DNA of 64,000 nt from Amaranthus tricolor (taxonomy: Eukaryota > Streptophyta > Magnoliopsida > Caryophyllales > Amaranthaceae): NCBI RefSeq assembly GCF_026212465.1, contig NC_080060.1, positions 946,001-1,010,000 of the forward strand, in the 5' to 3' direction. The notes under the pieces were generated by a model, which did no database searches, was not told the origin of the DNA, and saw nothing but the letters and a program-made list of their open reading frames with translations. How positions within the stretch are numbered: position 1 is the first letter of the stretch; every line of letters begins with the position of its first letter. The translations under genes and the position numbers were made by a program. Shown piece by piece: positions 1 to 11,210 of the stretch.

Positions 1-1322
1 GTTTTGAACCCCAAATAACAAGAATAGTCCAGAATATAAGACCAGATAGACAAACTGTGCTGTTCTCTGCCACCTTTCCTCGTCAGGTGGAGGTTTTGGC
101 AAAGAAAGTCTTGAATAAACCGGTGGAAATCCAAGTTGGTGGGAGGAGTGTCGTCAACCGGGACATAACTCAGATGGTTGAAGTGAGACCTGAAAGTGAA
201 AGGTTCCTTAGATTATTGGAAATACTTGGGGAGTGGTATGAAAAGGGAAAAATTCTGATCTTTGTCCATTCACAAGAAAAGTGTGATGCCTTATTCCGGG
301 ATTTACTCAAGAGTGGTTATCCGTGCCTTTCTCTTCATGGGGGTAAGGATCAGGGGGATCGTGAGTCTACCCTAGCCGATTTTAAGAGTAACGTATGCAA
401 CTTGTTGATTGCTACCAGTATTGCTGCTAGGGGTCTAGATGTAAAAGATCTTGAGCTAGTAGTTAATTTTGATGTCCCTAATCATTACGAAGACTATGTT
501 CATCGTGTTGGGCGGACAGGTCGTGCTGGCCGCAAGGGACATGCTATTACCTTTATCTCGGAAGAAGAGGCAAGATATGCTCCTGATCTTCTCAAAGCTT
601 TGGAACTGTCAGAGCAACCTGTGCCACAGGACCTGAAGGCACTTGCTGATGGGTTCATGGCAAAGGTTAAACAAGGACTCGAGCAAACCCATGGAACTGG
701 TTTTGGTGGAAGTGGGTTCAAGTTTGATGAACAGGAGGATGAAGCACGGAAAGCTGCAAAGAAAGCACAGGCCAAGGAGTATGGTTTTGAGTATGGTAAG
801 TCAGACTCAGATGATGATGATGATGAAGTCCGGAAGAAGACAGATGTTACTTTATCGACCCCTGTTCTTGTTGGGCAAGTATTACCAGATACCCAAGGGC
901 CAAGCGCACTTTTGTCTATGAATTCAGCTGAAAATCCGGCAAGGCAAGCTGCTCTTGCAGCGGCAATGAAGCTGCAACAAAATTTACTGAAGCTCCAGCA
1001 AAATGCATTGCCTGAACATTATGAGGCTGAGCTTGAGATCAATGACTTCCCACAGAATGCTCGTTGGAAAGTTACCCACAAAGAGACTTTGGGTCCAATC
1101 TCGGAATGGACTGGAGCAGCAATTACAACTAGGGGACAGTATTACCCTTCTGGAAAGAATCCAGGTCCTGGTGAACGTAAACTTTATCTGTACATTGAGG
1201 GAACTTCAGAAAATTCAGTGAAGAGAGCTAAAGCAGAACTGAAGCGTGTTTTGGAGGATATTACTGCTCAAGCCATATCTCTTCCGGGTGGTACACAACC
1301 AGGCAGGTATTCTATTCTCTGA
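1..1322 (+). CDS. RH42: DEAD-box ATP-dependent RNA helicase 42 (C-terminal part, 5' end outside window)
   Basis: This is the RecA2 half and C-terminal tail of a PRP5-type spliceosomal DEAD-box helicase. The frame is already open at base 3 and reads FEPQITRIVQNIRPDRQTVL before motif III (SATF), so the gene enters from outside the window. A start at base 57 would be an artefact because that codon is GTG (Val) inside the domain. Visible motifs in order are SAT (III), ILIFVHS (IV), ATSIAARGLD (V) and HRVGRTGRAGR (VI). An acidic linker with a DDDDD run and a conserved C-terminal domain ending GGTQPGRYSIL follow. That ending and the linker match the RH42/RCF1 family of plants, whose members act in pre-mRNA splicing and cold tolerance (family knowledge). 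The visible part is one exon of about 440 codons ending in TGA at 1320-1322. There are no frameshifts. Confidence 0.93.
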   Translation, partial: FEPQITRIVQNIRPDRQTVLFSATFPRQVEVLAKKVLNKPVEIQVGGRSVVNRDITQMVEVRPESERFLRLLEILGEWYEKGKILIFVHSQEKCDALFRDLLKSGYPCLSLHGGKDQGDRESTLADFKSNVCNLLIATSIAARGLDVKDLELVVNFDVPNHYEDYVHRVGRTGRAGRKGHAITFISEEEARYAPDLLKALELSEQPVPQDLKALADGFMAKVKQGLEQTHGTGFGGSGFKFDEQEDEARKAAKKAQAKEYGFEYGKSDSDDDDDEVRKKTDVTLSTPVLVGQVLPDTQGPSALLSMNSAENPARQAALAAAMKLQQNLLKLQQNALPEHYEAELEINDFPQNARWKVTHKETLGPISEWTGAAITTRGQYYPSGKNPGPGERKLYLYIEGTSENSVKRAKAELKRVLEDITAQAISLPGGTQPGRYSIL

Positions 1323-3417
1323 TAACCAGAGTCCTACTTGTACTGGCCCTCGTAGTAAATTGGTCCATCTTGAGATCGGAATATCTATTAGATGCTGCTG
1401 GTGTACCCCTCTTTTGCTTCAATATGCTGTGCTGATGTTTTGCTTAATTTTGTAACTCTTAATTTTAGTTCCCATCTCTTCAATCTTCTTATTTTGACGA
1501 GTGAGACTTTTCACAACATATGATGATTTATGACTGTCCTTCATCTTATCATTTGATGTTGGTTTGTGACAAGTGAAAATTCACACAAATGTGTGTCAGA
1601 TAAGGTGCTTGGGTATTTGTATGTATAGATGGATCTGCCCTTTTTTTCTTCTTTTATGCAGTTTTGTAAACTTTTGATGTGTTGACTAACTTGACCAAGT
1701 AGTTTGGCATTTGAGTACATTTGCTTTAATCTCTGGTAGTTACTACCTCTTTTGATTGTTTTCTTTTTTCTTTTTTCTCTCATCCATCTTTGCCCTGAGC
1801 TCGAGGGAGGATACAACTGGCCTTTATCAGGAGTGGCGTGTTTATTGCTTGCTTGTGCAGCTTCTGGAGGCTTTCATAAACAAATTTATCCGGACATCGG
1901 TCAATCAGAATGGGTACCTCCATTTGGCTTCAGTTGTGACCATTAACAATGACAGCTTTTCTTGAAATTTTGGATGAGGTGAAAGCTCATATTTTTCTTT
2001 GCTGATTGTAGGTCAAGGGTTGGGAAACCAGAAGCTCTTGTCTTTGCTAATAAAGGGCCAAGGGGTACTCATATAGTTTTACCCACTTAATTATCTATAC
2101 AGTCCGTTTATGTACTTGTATGCATACGCTATATTGTGATTAGTTAGGTCAATTCTTATCCCGGTTAAAATTAGAATTTGATTTTTTTTTTCCTCTTGCT
2201 CATTTATAAACCTTACGGCTTCCTTTTTATTTGTTAGTTGTTAGTTCTTTTGAGTTTGGTTTGATTGGAGTGAAGACCTTACCGTTTTACACTGTTAAGA
2301 TGACCTTAGGCCATCTTTATGAGGTAAAGTTCAGCACAAAAGATTTGTCTGAAATCGGGCTCATGGAAGTTGTTCAGTCTAGATTATGTTGTTTATTTGG
2401 TTCGGTTTAGAACCAGCCATGGATACTTTGTTGATTCCATTTTAGGGTCTTGTAGCTCCTAAGGACTTGAGATTTCTGTAAGGCATCAGACTACTGTCAG
2501 AGTATATAGCATGCCTATTTGAGATGGAGTTTTTTTCATTGTTGAACCAGCCTTGGGTGCTTTGTCGACTCTATTCAGGGTCTTAGCTAGGTAGGACTTC
2601 CAGTTTCCGCAAGACATTAGAGTATATAGTATGTAGCTTCTTTGGATTTGCTGTTTTTATAAGACATCGACGTATATAGCCTGCCATTTGTTTGTTTAAA
2701 GGTTCTGAAACTGTTGCGTGAAGAGTGAAAACAAGAGATTATCTTACTCTTAACTCTAGTGGACGAATACAATAGCTTATAGTTAGTACCACATCAACCA
2801 TTATAATTTGTTATTTAATTAAGACATGGCGCTAAATTGAGGCATGTAATGCAAGATTGCTAATTTAGAGAAGAGCATCGTCAATATTGATGGTCACTGA
2901 TTTTTGTACTCAGATTTTTGATGACTTACAATAATCAATTATTTTCAACCTACTTAATATAAAAAATATCCATCAAATTTTGCTTCCTTTTGCCTACTTG
3001 TTGAGAGGTATATAAAAGATAAGATATATTTATATGAGATTTTATTAAATTTGTATGGTGAGATATTAATTCAAAATTTATTTTGAAAATAATGTAAAAA
3101 GTGAAGTGGATAAATGGAATTAGTTATAACCTACTATTGACCTTGACATTATTTTCAACTTCATCACCGCTCCATTTAAATCATAGGTGTGAGACTTTGA
3201 CTCGAGTCAAGATTAGTCATAAATTTTTTAATTTTTGTATTTGTTAGGATGTTCTTGGGTCTAATAATTCAAAAGCGTGAACAATCGTTTTTTAATGTAG
3301 TTTTTTTGAGTTTGTATCATAGGTTTTAAAAAAATTACATATTTAAATTCTATGGCGCAAATTTAAAGAAGTATTATTTCTTTAGAAGAATTGTGCAGAG
3401 CTTTGAAACAACTCTCT
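1323..3417 (+). other. RH42 3' flank and unassigned spacer
   Basis: This holds the probable 3' UTR and downstream sequence of RH42. A GC-richer patch at about 1795-1950 (around GAGCTCGAGGGAGG) resembles transcribed sequence and could be part of a longer or alternatively spliced 3' UTR. I see no coding exon with splice sites here. From about 2800 the sequence is AT-rich and featureless up to the MULE. Confidence 0.4.
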
Positions 3418-3566
3418 CAAATGATCATTTAATAGAATTTTTGAAATTGTTGAGTGAAAAAAAAAATAATAATTAAATAAACGAAGTTTTAAAAAAATTT
3501 CAAAAGTAAGCGTCCAAACCCCAAAGCTGTGCTTTGGAGCTGTTCGCAGTTACTAACTGCGAATAG
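3418..3566 (+). repeat. Left terminal inverted repeat of the MULE
   Basis: About 149 bp that pair with 7544-7689 with few mismatches. The arm ends inward in a 27-bp near-perfect palindrome at 3540-3566. Confidence 0.85.
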
Positions 3567-3655
3567 CATATAAGACAAACTAGCTGTTCGCAATTAGTAA
3601 CTGCGAACAGCTCTTTTGTCTTTTATTGTTGTTCGCAGTTACTAACTGCGAACAG
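3540..3655. repeat. Three copies of a 27-bp palindrome at the MULE left end
   Basis: CTGTTCGCAG(T)TA-S-TAACTGCGAACAG-type palindromes lie at 3540-3566, 3584-3610 and 3629-3655, and a fourth copy sits at the right end (7544-7570). Each has 13-base arms around one central base, and copies differ at only one or two positions. Such direct arrays of a subterminal palindrome are typical candidate transposase-binding sites, but that role is inferred here. Confidence 0.8.
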
Positions 3656-4256
3656 ACCTGATCTACAAAATCAGATCAGTTTCTGTTTTTTCACAAAATC
3701 GCATTTCTCAAACCTACTTCACTCGACATTTTCACCTTCTCCCTCTAAAACCATTGATTCATTTCATCAAATCGTGCAATCCTCTTTGAATTTGGCACTT
3801 CAAAATTAGTGTGTTATACTATAGCTTGCGCAAAGGTAAATTTTTTTTGTGTTTTTTTGGTGTATATTTGGATTTTAGGGTTTTAACCAAATTTGTTTAT
3901 TTTTTCAAATGTAGGTTTTTAGTTGTTAAATCAAGACTAATCTTAATCATCCATAAGCATTCAAGGTAATTTCTAATTGTTTTTATAGCTTTATGTTGGA
4001 TTTTGAAGTAATGTTGTTGTATTATTTGATGTTGATTAGAAAATGTTGATGTTGATGTTGGTATTAGAAATGTTATTTGTGAACTTATGAATTGATTTAT
4101 TCATTTGGATTATGTGTATTATATATGTATGAACTTAACTACATTATGGATTTGAATTATTTGTAGACCAAAAAAGATTATAATCAAATGAATATAATGT
4201 ACTTGTATGGATATGAGTTGATGTTGATGTTGATTTTCTTTGTATTAATGTAGAAA

Positions 4257-6050
4257 ATGGCATCATTTCGCGTCACTATAGTATGTTTTTGGAATGGTTG
4301 TATTAAAGAAAATAATGGCAAAGTTCGTTATGTTGGGGGAAGACTTAAGTTGTTTGCTTGCAATTCGAACATGGATTTGAACCACTTTAAACGTTTTATA
4401 TCTTCTAAGATTGGATTGGACCCTACTAGAAGTACCGTAAATATAAGTTTTAAATATGCCTTGAGTGGAGAATTTATTGCCTTTCCTGTTGAGGATGATG
4501 AGGCTATAGATGCGATGGGGGAGCATTTAAAGTCCACCCAAATTTCTTCTTTGGAGTTATACGTAGAAGAAGTACCATTAGGGAATGTAGTTGCTTCTAA
4601 TTCAACTCCTACCCCTATGCCTATATTAACTTAGGAAACTGTAAATCCCGTCGTTTCTTCCGCATCTTGTATTTTTTCTCAACCCCCTACAAATCAAGTT
4701 CCAATTGATTCAATGCTTAACTTAGGAGAAAGTGCTGAGATGGGACCTTGGGATGATGAGAATGAAAGTAATGAGTTTATTGACGATCCTTCTGAGGACG
4801 ATGTGGATGTCGATGAGGATGCGCTAGCAAATGACTTGACTCTAGGCAACATTCCTACAATAATTCCTCCTACACCTTATGCCCTATGTCCACCTTTAAA
4901 CGAGTATGCGGAGGACCAATCATGGAGGACTTGGGCTTGTGGTAGCACATAGACTGAATAGGGAGAGTTTGAGAAGGGTATGATGTTTGATAACAAGGAA
5001 TCGTTGTTGGAAGCTATCAGAGTGTATCATATTGGGAGAAATGTGGAGTACAGAACGGAGACCTCGAACCAAACTGTCCTTTCCTTGAAGTGCAAGTGGG
5101 GTTGTTCGTGGAAACTTAGAGCTACGTTTGACTCTAATTTATCTTCATGGCGTATTGTTACCTATAAGGGTAAGCACGGTTCTTGTGTATTGGGTAGTGA
5201 CAGTGTGTCGGCTGGACACATTCACCTGACATTTTCTGTCATTAACAATGTTATTAGAAATTGTGTTGCTAAAGACCCATCCATTAAGGTATCTGTCGTA
5301 CGTCAGATGGTTAAAAATCGCTTTGGTGTGGATGTGAATTATAAGAGAGCGTGGTGTGCAAAGCAACAAGCTTTGTTATCCATTTACGGGACATGGGAAG
5401 GTTCTTACTCACTCCTTCCACGCTTTTTAAAAGCTTTGCAACTTTCCAACCCGGGGTTAGTAATTGAGTGGTATTTTAGGGAGGACAATGACATGGGTGT
5501 ATATGTGAGACCTAATATTAGGACCTTCCAACGTGTCTTTTGGGCCTTTAAACCTTGCATTGAAGGCTTCAATTATTGTAAACCTCTTATTGCCATTGAC
5601 GGCACACACTTGTATGGTAAATATTGCCATACCTTATTGACTGACATTGCCCAAGATGGTGATAAGGGGATCTTTCCTTTGGCCTTCGCATTGGTAGAGA
5701 AGGAGAACATAAGTGCATGGTCCTGCTTCATGTCCTGTATTCGTAAGCATGTCACACAGAGGATGGGGTTATGCGTTATTTCTGATAGACACGCTGGTAT
5801 TTTAGCAACCATGGAAGAGCCGGAGTGGCAACCACCTAATGCTTATCATAGGTTTTGCTTACGCCATTTGCTTAGCAACTTCAATCGTGCTATGGATAAT
5901 GTTCAGTTGAAGAAGTTGTTTGGTAAAACAGCTGAGCAAAGACAACAAGTGAAGGTAATGAATGATCTAAAGGCAATTGCGACTGCAAAACGAGAGGCAA
6001 TTTTCTGGATTGATGACGTGGGTGATATGTCTAAGTGGTGCTGCCCATAA
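4257..6050 (+). pseudogene. MuDR-type MULE transposase, interrupted by three TAG codons and truncated
   Basis: One continuous frame starts at ATG 4257. Residues 1-125 look like the PB1-type N-terminal domain found in plant MuDR transposases. An acidic stretch follows (DDVDVDEDA), then the MuDR DNA-binding domain starting near 4980 (CKWGCSWKLRA with conserved Cys), then the MULE transposase core. Catalytic-type Asp residues are visible in LIAIDGTHLYGKY and CVISDRHAGI, followed by the FCLRHLLSNF block. The frame is broken by TAG at 4632-4634, 4950-4952 and 4959-4961, with coding sense continuing on both sides. The usual third acidic catalytic residue and the SWIM zinc finger are missing. At about 6000-6030 the sequence jumps into a PMD coding region in another frame. 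The element is therefore not autonomous as it stands. Confidence 0.85.
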
Positions 6051-7241
6051 GAACGTCAAAGAGATTGCAGGACCACTAGTCATATTACAGGTAATAACAA
6101 TAACATTTTATTCTCATCAACATTTGGTTAATTACATACTAATTACATTTGCGATCGTTAGCTGTGGGCGTGGGAGCATATTCTTATCGGCCAACCTTAC
6201 AGAACCGTTGGTCGTGGTGATACTGCTCCTCCACCACAACCAGGCCCAAATATTGCGTACGGTTCGAGGTGGAATTTTGCCCGCCGGACGCGCAAGTACA
6301 CATTTCAGTACTCATTAACATTAGTACAATTTAATCAACATATCACTTACCTTTTTCAAAACATGTATTTTAGTTTTTGTGGGACCCATACCCAGCGGAA
6401 GCCTACGCAGCTGTACCCGAACACTCGGGGATTCATTCCGGGGCGTGGAGGGCTTCTGTGCCACTCATATACTTCGACATTGTCGAAGTACATCTACCAG
6501 AGCGCGTAATGCGCCAATATGGGTTGGTACAGGGCATTCCACCGCCTTGTGACACTGAACCCCAGCTGCACCTAATTTCGCGAAGAAATCAAGCCGGGGC
6601 AAACCTGATGGAGATCAACGGGCACTACATCGCTCGTTGGGATCATAGACTTGAGCTGCTTGCACAAGGTGCGCCGATCGATGTTGTCGGCGCACCTACT
6701 ATACCTGACTATATGCCGTGGTTCCTCTCTATCACGCGCCGATGGATGACACCACGTGCCATCTTGGAAGCAGCACATTACGCACCTGCTGCGCCTACGA
6801 TGACCCAATTTGTAAGTCTTCATTTGCATTTATTTGATTAAGTTGCCAATTAAATAATAAAATGTTACATTATCTAAATATTAATTGCAGGCACAAGGTG
6901 CGGCAGACGTTATGCGGTACAGCCAGGAGGAGCCGGTGAGGGAGATTGCGCATGGCATGCTCTTCGGCTCGCAGTTCCAGCAATTCATACCGGAAGTCGC
7001 TGCACAACACTCACCAACTACCTCCCATACGCACATGGCATGCTCTCCTTCTTATGACTACCATTTGGAGGAGATGGATTATTCATATCCCGTTGACGCT
7101 GCGGGGACCTCGCAGAATGGGCCATCACAGCCATCACAGTACCAGTCCCCTCCACTGCCAGAGCGTCACGCGAACGCCTCTTACTATCGTAGGAGGCGAA
7201 GGAGACCAACTCAGTTGGATAAGGTAGATGAGGGTTCGTGA
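6000..7241 (+). pseudogene. Plant mobile domain (PMD, aminotransferase-like) gene of the MULE, 5' truncated
   Basis: PMD signatures occur in several exon-like blocks. Near 6030-6090 the sequence reads HKNVKEIAGPLVILQ and ends at a GT donor (6091). After an AG acceptor, 6162 onward reads LWAWEHILIGQPYRTVGRG. From about 6366 it reads FLWDPYPAEAYAAVPEHS and continues to a donor at about 6810. A last exon from 6891 (AQGAADVMRYSQEEPV) ends with TGA at 7239-7241 after an Arg-rich tail (SYYRRRRRRPTQ). PMD proteins occur both as plant genes (MAIN/MAIL1) and as passengers of transposons, which fits this location. The second junction does not join cleanly in frame, and the N-terminal half of the PMD is deleted, so I call it a relic. 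Confidence 0.75.
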
Positions 7242-7278
7242 GCGTTAACGATTACCTTTTGTGTATTTGGATCGACTA

Positions 7279-7282
<4 letters not shown>

Positions 7283-7314
<32 letters not shown>
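7283..7314. repeat. (TA)n microsatellite
   Basis: About 32 bases of uninterrupted TA just downstream of the PMD stop codon, inside the MULE. Confidence 0.9.
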
Positions 7315-7318
<4 letters not shown>

Positions 7319-7543
7319 AATTGACTTGTATATTTCACACATTTGTATATATTTTGTTGTATATATATGTTTAATTACTTTATCATAGCCTCTAAGCTTT
7401 AACTTATGAATGATCGGAGTTTTGGCGATGAATCATGCCGCCTTAAAGATACATTGACTTGTAATTAACTATTCTAATGTCTCTAGTGCAATTACAACAA
7501 ACAACAACTACCCCAAAAATAAAGGATAAAAAATATTAATTAT

Positions 7544-7689
7544 CTGTTCGCAGTTAGTAACTGCGAACAGCTCCAAAGCACAGCTTTGGAGTTTGGACGC
7601 TTACTTTTGGAATTTTTTTAAAACTTCGTTTATTTAATTATTATTTTTTTCACTCAAGAATTTCAAAAATTCCATTTAATAATTATTTG
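7544..7689 (-). repeat. Right terminal inverted repeat of the MULE
   Basis: Reverse complement of the left arm at 3418-3566. It begins inward with the same 27-bp palindrome (7544-7570) and includes the CAGCTCCAAAGCACAGC block. Confidence 0.85.
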
Positions 7690-8518
7690 CAAAAAATCAG
7701 CTCATGATTCTATTTGAGCATGAACGGAATAAAATATTTTCAAGCATAAGATGATTTATATTTTGGTGATCATTTTGATCGTCATTGGCTTTGGTCTAAT
7801 AAACTCATCTCATTCTAAAAAAAGATAAAATTTTCATTGTTACATTTGCAATGCATTTAAAGTTGATTAGGTTGTTTAATTAAACATTGGTGTTGATAAG
7901 ATTTGGTTGAATTATTTGAAAATGGATGTTGTTGATAGATTTATTTGGAAATTATCTATTAATAGTTGTTTTATCATTATGATTTTTTATGTTTAATCAT
8001 AAATTTTCATTCCTTGCCAGAAATAAAAGATTAAAAGCAAAAAATCATTCTTTATGACTATAGATAGTACATATAATAATTTTAATTGTTTAACAAAGAA
8101 TACAATAACCATGGGCAACAATAAAAGACGACATGAAACATAACTTATTCTAAAATCAATAATGTTTTTAAATATATCAAAAAATTAGACAAATTTGGCT
8201 CTTCTACGTATAAATCTCAAATGTGAACAAAAACCTCATCATTGGAAATCAAGTTATTCAAAAGAATCAAAACAAATAAATTTTCCACACATGAATTCAA
8301 ACAAATGAGAGGCCTTAGGAGTTATCTCTTCCCATGTATTCTCTCAGATTAAAGAATACATTTCTTTTTAGATCTTGATCATGATATAGCCTTCTTTTGA
8401 TTGTGATTACTCATTCATTTCGCTTAAAATTACTAATTTTTTTTTCCCTTTTATGAAAAAATAATTTCTTTAAACATAATAATTTGATTTTAGACAATGT
8501 CGATGTAAACTAATTTTT
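7690..8518. other. AT-rich spacer, 3' flank of the calmodulin-like gene
   Basis: No coding exon or recognisable repeat was seen. The part next to 8518 is presumably the 3' UTR of the minus-strand calmodulin-like gene. Confidence 0.4.
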
Positions 8519-8974
8519 CTATGAACCTAAAGAAGCAAATCCACCACCTTTCATCATTTGCTTAAACTCTTTATAATCAACCATTCCATCCCCATCAACA
8601 TCAACCTTGCTAATCATTTTCTTACAATCATCAATTGTTCTTCCTTGCTTCAAACCTAATGATTGTAAAACGGATCTTAATTCTTCAACGGTGATAAATC
8701 CATCACCATTTTGATCAAACACATTGAATGCCTCTCTCATATCTTCCTCCTCATCCCTTTCATTCATAATTGTTTTGTACAATGCTCCAAACTCTTCCAT
8801 ATCAACAAAACCATCCTTATTCAGGTCGATTTTTTCAATCATCTGACTTAACTCTTTATCTGGGATGTATATCCCCAAATTTTGCAAGGAGTCATTCAAC
8901 TCCTTTTTGGTGATCTTCCCATCTCCATTCCTATCGAACATCTGAAACACTCTTTTAAGCTCCGCTTGATCCAT
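8519..8974 (-). CDS. Calmodulin-like protein (CML3/CML7 type), 4 EF-hands
   Basis: A single-exon, 151-residue calcium sensor. Four canonical EF-hand loops are present: residues 14-25 ([12 protein letters not shown]), 50-61 ([12 protein letters not shown]), 87-98 ([12 protein letters not shown]) and 125-136 ([12 protein letters not shown]). Each has Asp at loop position 1, Gly at position 6 and Glu at position 12, so all four should bind calcium. The N-terminus [14 protein letters not shown] and overall length match Arabidopsis CML3/CML7 and related pollen and root-hair CMLs. The ORF has no N-terminal extension and no lipidation motif, so cytosolic or nuclear action is expected. A TATA-like CTATATATAT on the minus strand near 9200-9210 lies about 230 bp upstream of the start. 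The paralogue assignment within the CML family is uncertain. Confidence 0.92.
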   Translation of the reverse strand: MDQAELKRVFQMFDRNGDGKITKKELNDSLQNLGIYIPDKELSQMIEKIDLNKDGFVDMEEFGALYKTIMNERDEEEDMREAFNVFDQNGDGFITVEELRSVLQSLGLKQGRTIDDCKKMISKVDVDGDGMVDYKEFKQMMKGGGFASLGS

Positions 8975-10380
8975 AGAACAAGAAATTTGATTATATATCT
9001 CCGATAAATTTAATTTTATTTGTTCGAATTGAATAATTAATGTATTGACATAATATAAGAAAATAACAATAAGTAATTAGATAGAAGATTTTGTATGATA
9101 AAAAATCTTCAGATGAAATGAAAATGAATGAAAAAAATTAAACTCCTCAAAATTTGGATGCAAATTATGCTAGAATTCGGTAAAATTATTGGTTTATAAT
9201 ATATATAGAAAAATTAGTTGGATGTATAATTGTCTCCACTAATCATTTAAAGGCTAAAAAAGTACATAGAAGTATTTTGTTAGTTGGAATTAGCGCGTTT
9301 TTTGTCGTGGAAAGCTTATTGTTAATTCATGGTGACCATAACATTAGGTCTACTTGGTCTTCGTTGCATGTTTCACAAGTTTTTAACTTAAATTATTCAG
9401 AACCAATATCTAAAATGCTCTTTTTTTAGACTTTTAGTCCCTCAAAGAATAGCTATTTTGTCCAAGGTCGACATTAAAAGTTAATTACAAAGAATTGACA
9501 AGTTGATACACCAGCAAGATAATTAAAGAAATGATTTTTTATAAATGCAAAAAATAAGGCTTCATATTCCCTAAAAAAGAACTTCATTTTAATTTTATAT
9601 GATCAACACAATATATGGTATTATTAGAATCAACTTAACATATACGTGTTTCAATTTATATATTATTCTCTGTTTTTAATTGCTATATTACACCAAAAAC
9701 TTCTTCATACGGAAATGTGTGATGATAGCAAGCTCATCTTACTAGTATTACTTTTTAGCAAGGAAATATATATTTATAAGTTGTAACTTGTAACTTATAC
9801 ATAGTTTCTAGCCCAATTTTTGTAATTTTGTTCGTTTTAGTTGGTTATATTTTTATATATTTGCTAATTGATAATGGTTTACTCTTTCTTACTTCCATTA
9901 ATAAATTTTATTTTATATATTTATCATCCTCATTATAAGTTACTCCCTCATTCTTTAAGCTCGTTTAATGTCTTACTTGAATCTAAACTTGATCAAATAT
10001 GAATATATAATTAATATGAACCTATTAGCTTTTGTTTGGACTTATTCGCCATTATAAGTTTATCTACAATTTTTTAGATAATACATTTGCATAAGAATCT
10101 CTAAATATTTATTGATTAATTTTATCTTCTATTATAGAGTATTCATCATGTATTTTTGAAACTGATTTTATTTATTATTATAAATACACAAAAACTTACT
10201 AAAGTCAATTTGGTTTGATTCATTTTAAAGCAAATTTTCATAAACTTTTTTTTTTAAATTAAAATGAGACGAAATATATCAAAAAATAACCAAAAAAAAG
10301 ATAAGAAATAAAATAATTTCAAATCATTTAGAAGAATTGCGAATTAGAATTAGGAAAAATTGTCATTTTCCCATCATTTT
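8975..10380. other. Promoter-side AT-rich spacer
   Basis: This holds the presumed promoter of the calmodulin-like gene (TATA-like element near 9200 on the minus strand). The remainder is AT-rich sequence in which I see no gene. Confidence 0.35.
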
Positions 10381-11210
10381 TAACTTCAAATCAGTAAGTA
10401 AAAAGTATAAATACTCCATTAAAGTTCAAAATATAATTAATATATCATGATAATCATATGAAATCAAAATCTAAAACCATACAAAAAATTTATGAATAAG
10501 AATGTAATCCAACCATGTGCCAACATGATCCATGGATGGAAGAACACATTGGCGAGTTAATTGGAATCTGAATGAATTCATTAATCTCGCAAACGAAGAA
10601 ATTGCCTCAAAATACTGACATAATTTTGGGACAGAGTGCGTTTGCTAATGATTTTCAATTATAATTAAGAAAAAACTGTTCCAGTATTAAAAGGGCCTGA
10701 AATATCAAAGAATAATCAAAATCAGGCGAGTGATACTGGAAATTTCAATTTCGCAAGGCTCCAATTAAGGAAAAATTGTATGGACTGTTGATGATAATCG
10801 AAATCCAAACAAGAAGCTACCTTGCTTTCTATTAAGATGATATATCAAAGACTAATCAAAATCAGGTGAGTGATACTGAAAATTTCAAATTCGTAAGGCT
10901 CCGATTTAAGAAAATTGTATGAATTGTTGATATACTCGAAATCCAAACAAGAAGCTATCATACTTCTCTGATATGAATTTATGAATTTAGATGAGTAGTT
11001 GATTAGAACAGAATAGAAAAATTACCAGATTTGGAGGAAGAATTGAGAGAAGAGGGAAGGAGATAAGCTGCAGAAATGGAATCGAGGAATTATAAAGACG
11101 ATGAGCCAAAACCCTAATTTTTTTCAGGAATTAGTGGATTTTTTTGGGATACAAAACCCTAATTTCATTTGGAACAAAATGGTACTAAAGCCCAAATATC
11201 ATCTCGGCCC
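10380..11210 (-). ncRNA. Possible non-coding transcription unit with duplicated 140-bp block
   Basis: Read on the minus strand, 11160-11020 looks like a plant 5' leader. It has AAAACCCTAATT-type starts, a pyrimidine-rich CTTCCCTCTTCTCTC stretch and a plausible donor (CAAATCTG followed by GTAATTTTTC) at about 11025. No open reading frame follows. Downstream on the same strand lies a tandemly duplicated 140-bp block. I did not find convincing snoRNA boxes or a tRNA fold. A decayed gene 5' end is an equally good explanation. Confidence 0.25.
10702..10974. repeat. Tandem duplication, 140-bp period
   Basis: Unit 1 starts at 10702 and unit 2 at 10842. Both contain ATCAAAATCAGGYGAGTGA, AATTTCAAWTTCGYAAGGCT and CGAAATCCAAACAAGAAGCT in the same order. 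The copies differ at roughly one base in eight and carry small indels. Confidence 0.85.

Larger units (their letters stand above)
3418..7689 (+). mobile_element. Mutator-like element (MULE) carrying a transposase relic and a plant mobile domain gene
   Basis: A 4.27-kb unit is bounded by long inverted repeats. The left arm runs about 3418-3566 and the right arm about 7544-7689. The reverse complement of the right arm matches the left almost base for base through GAAGTTTTAAAAAAATT, AAAGTAAGCGTCCAAAC and CCAAAGCTGTGCTTTGGAG. Inside, on the plus strand, are a PB1-containing MuDR-type transposase and then a PMD gene, both decayed. No 9-bp target duplication is visible at the outer limits, so the exact ends are uncertain by some tens of bases. 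An old insertion is likely because the open reading frames carry stops and the two genes are fused by a deletion. Confidence 0.85.

Noticed and set aside
10702..10980. Box C/D snoRNA in the 140-bp tandem units
   Set aside because: A TGATGATAATC resembles box C in one unit, but the second unit has lost it and no convincing box D with terminal stem is present.
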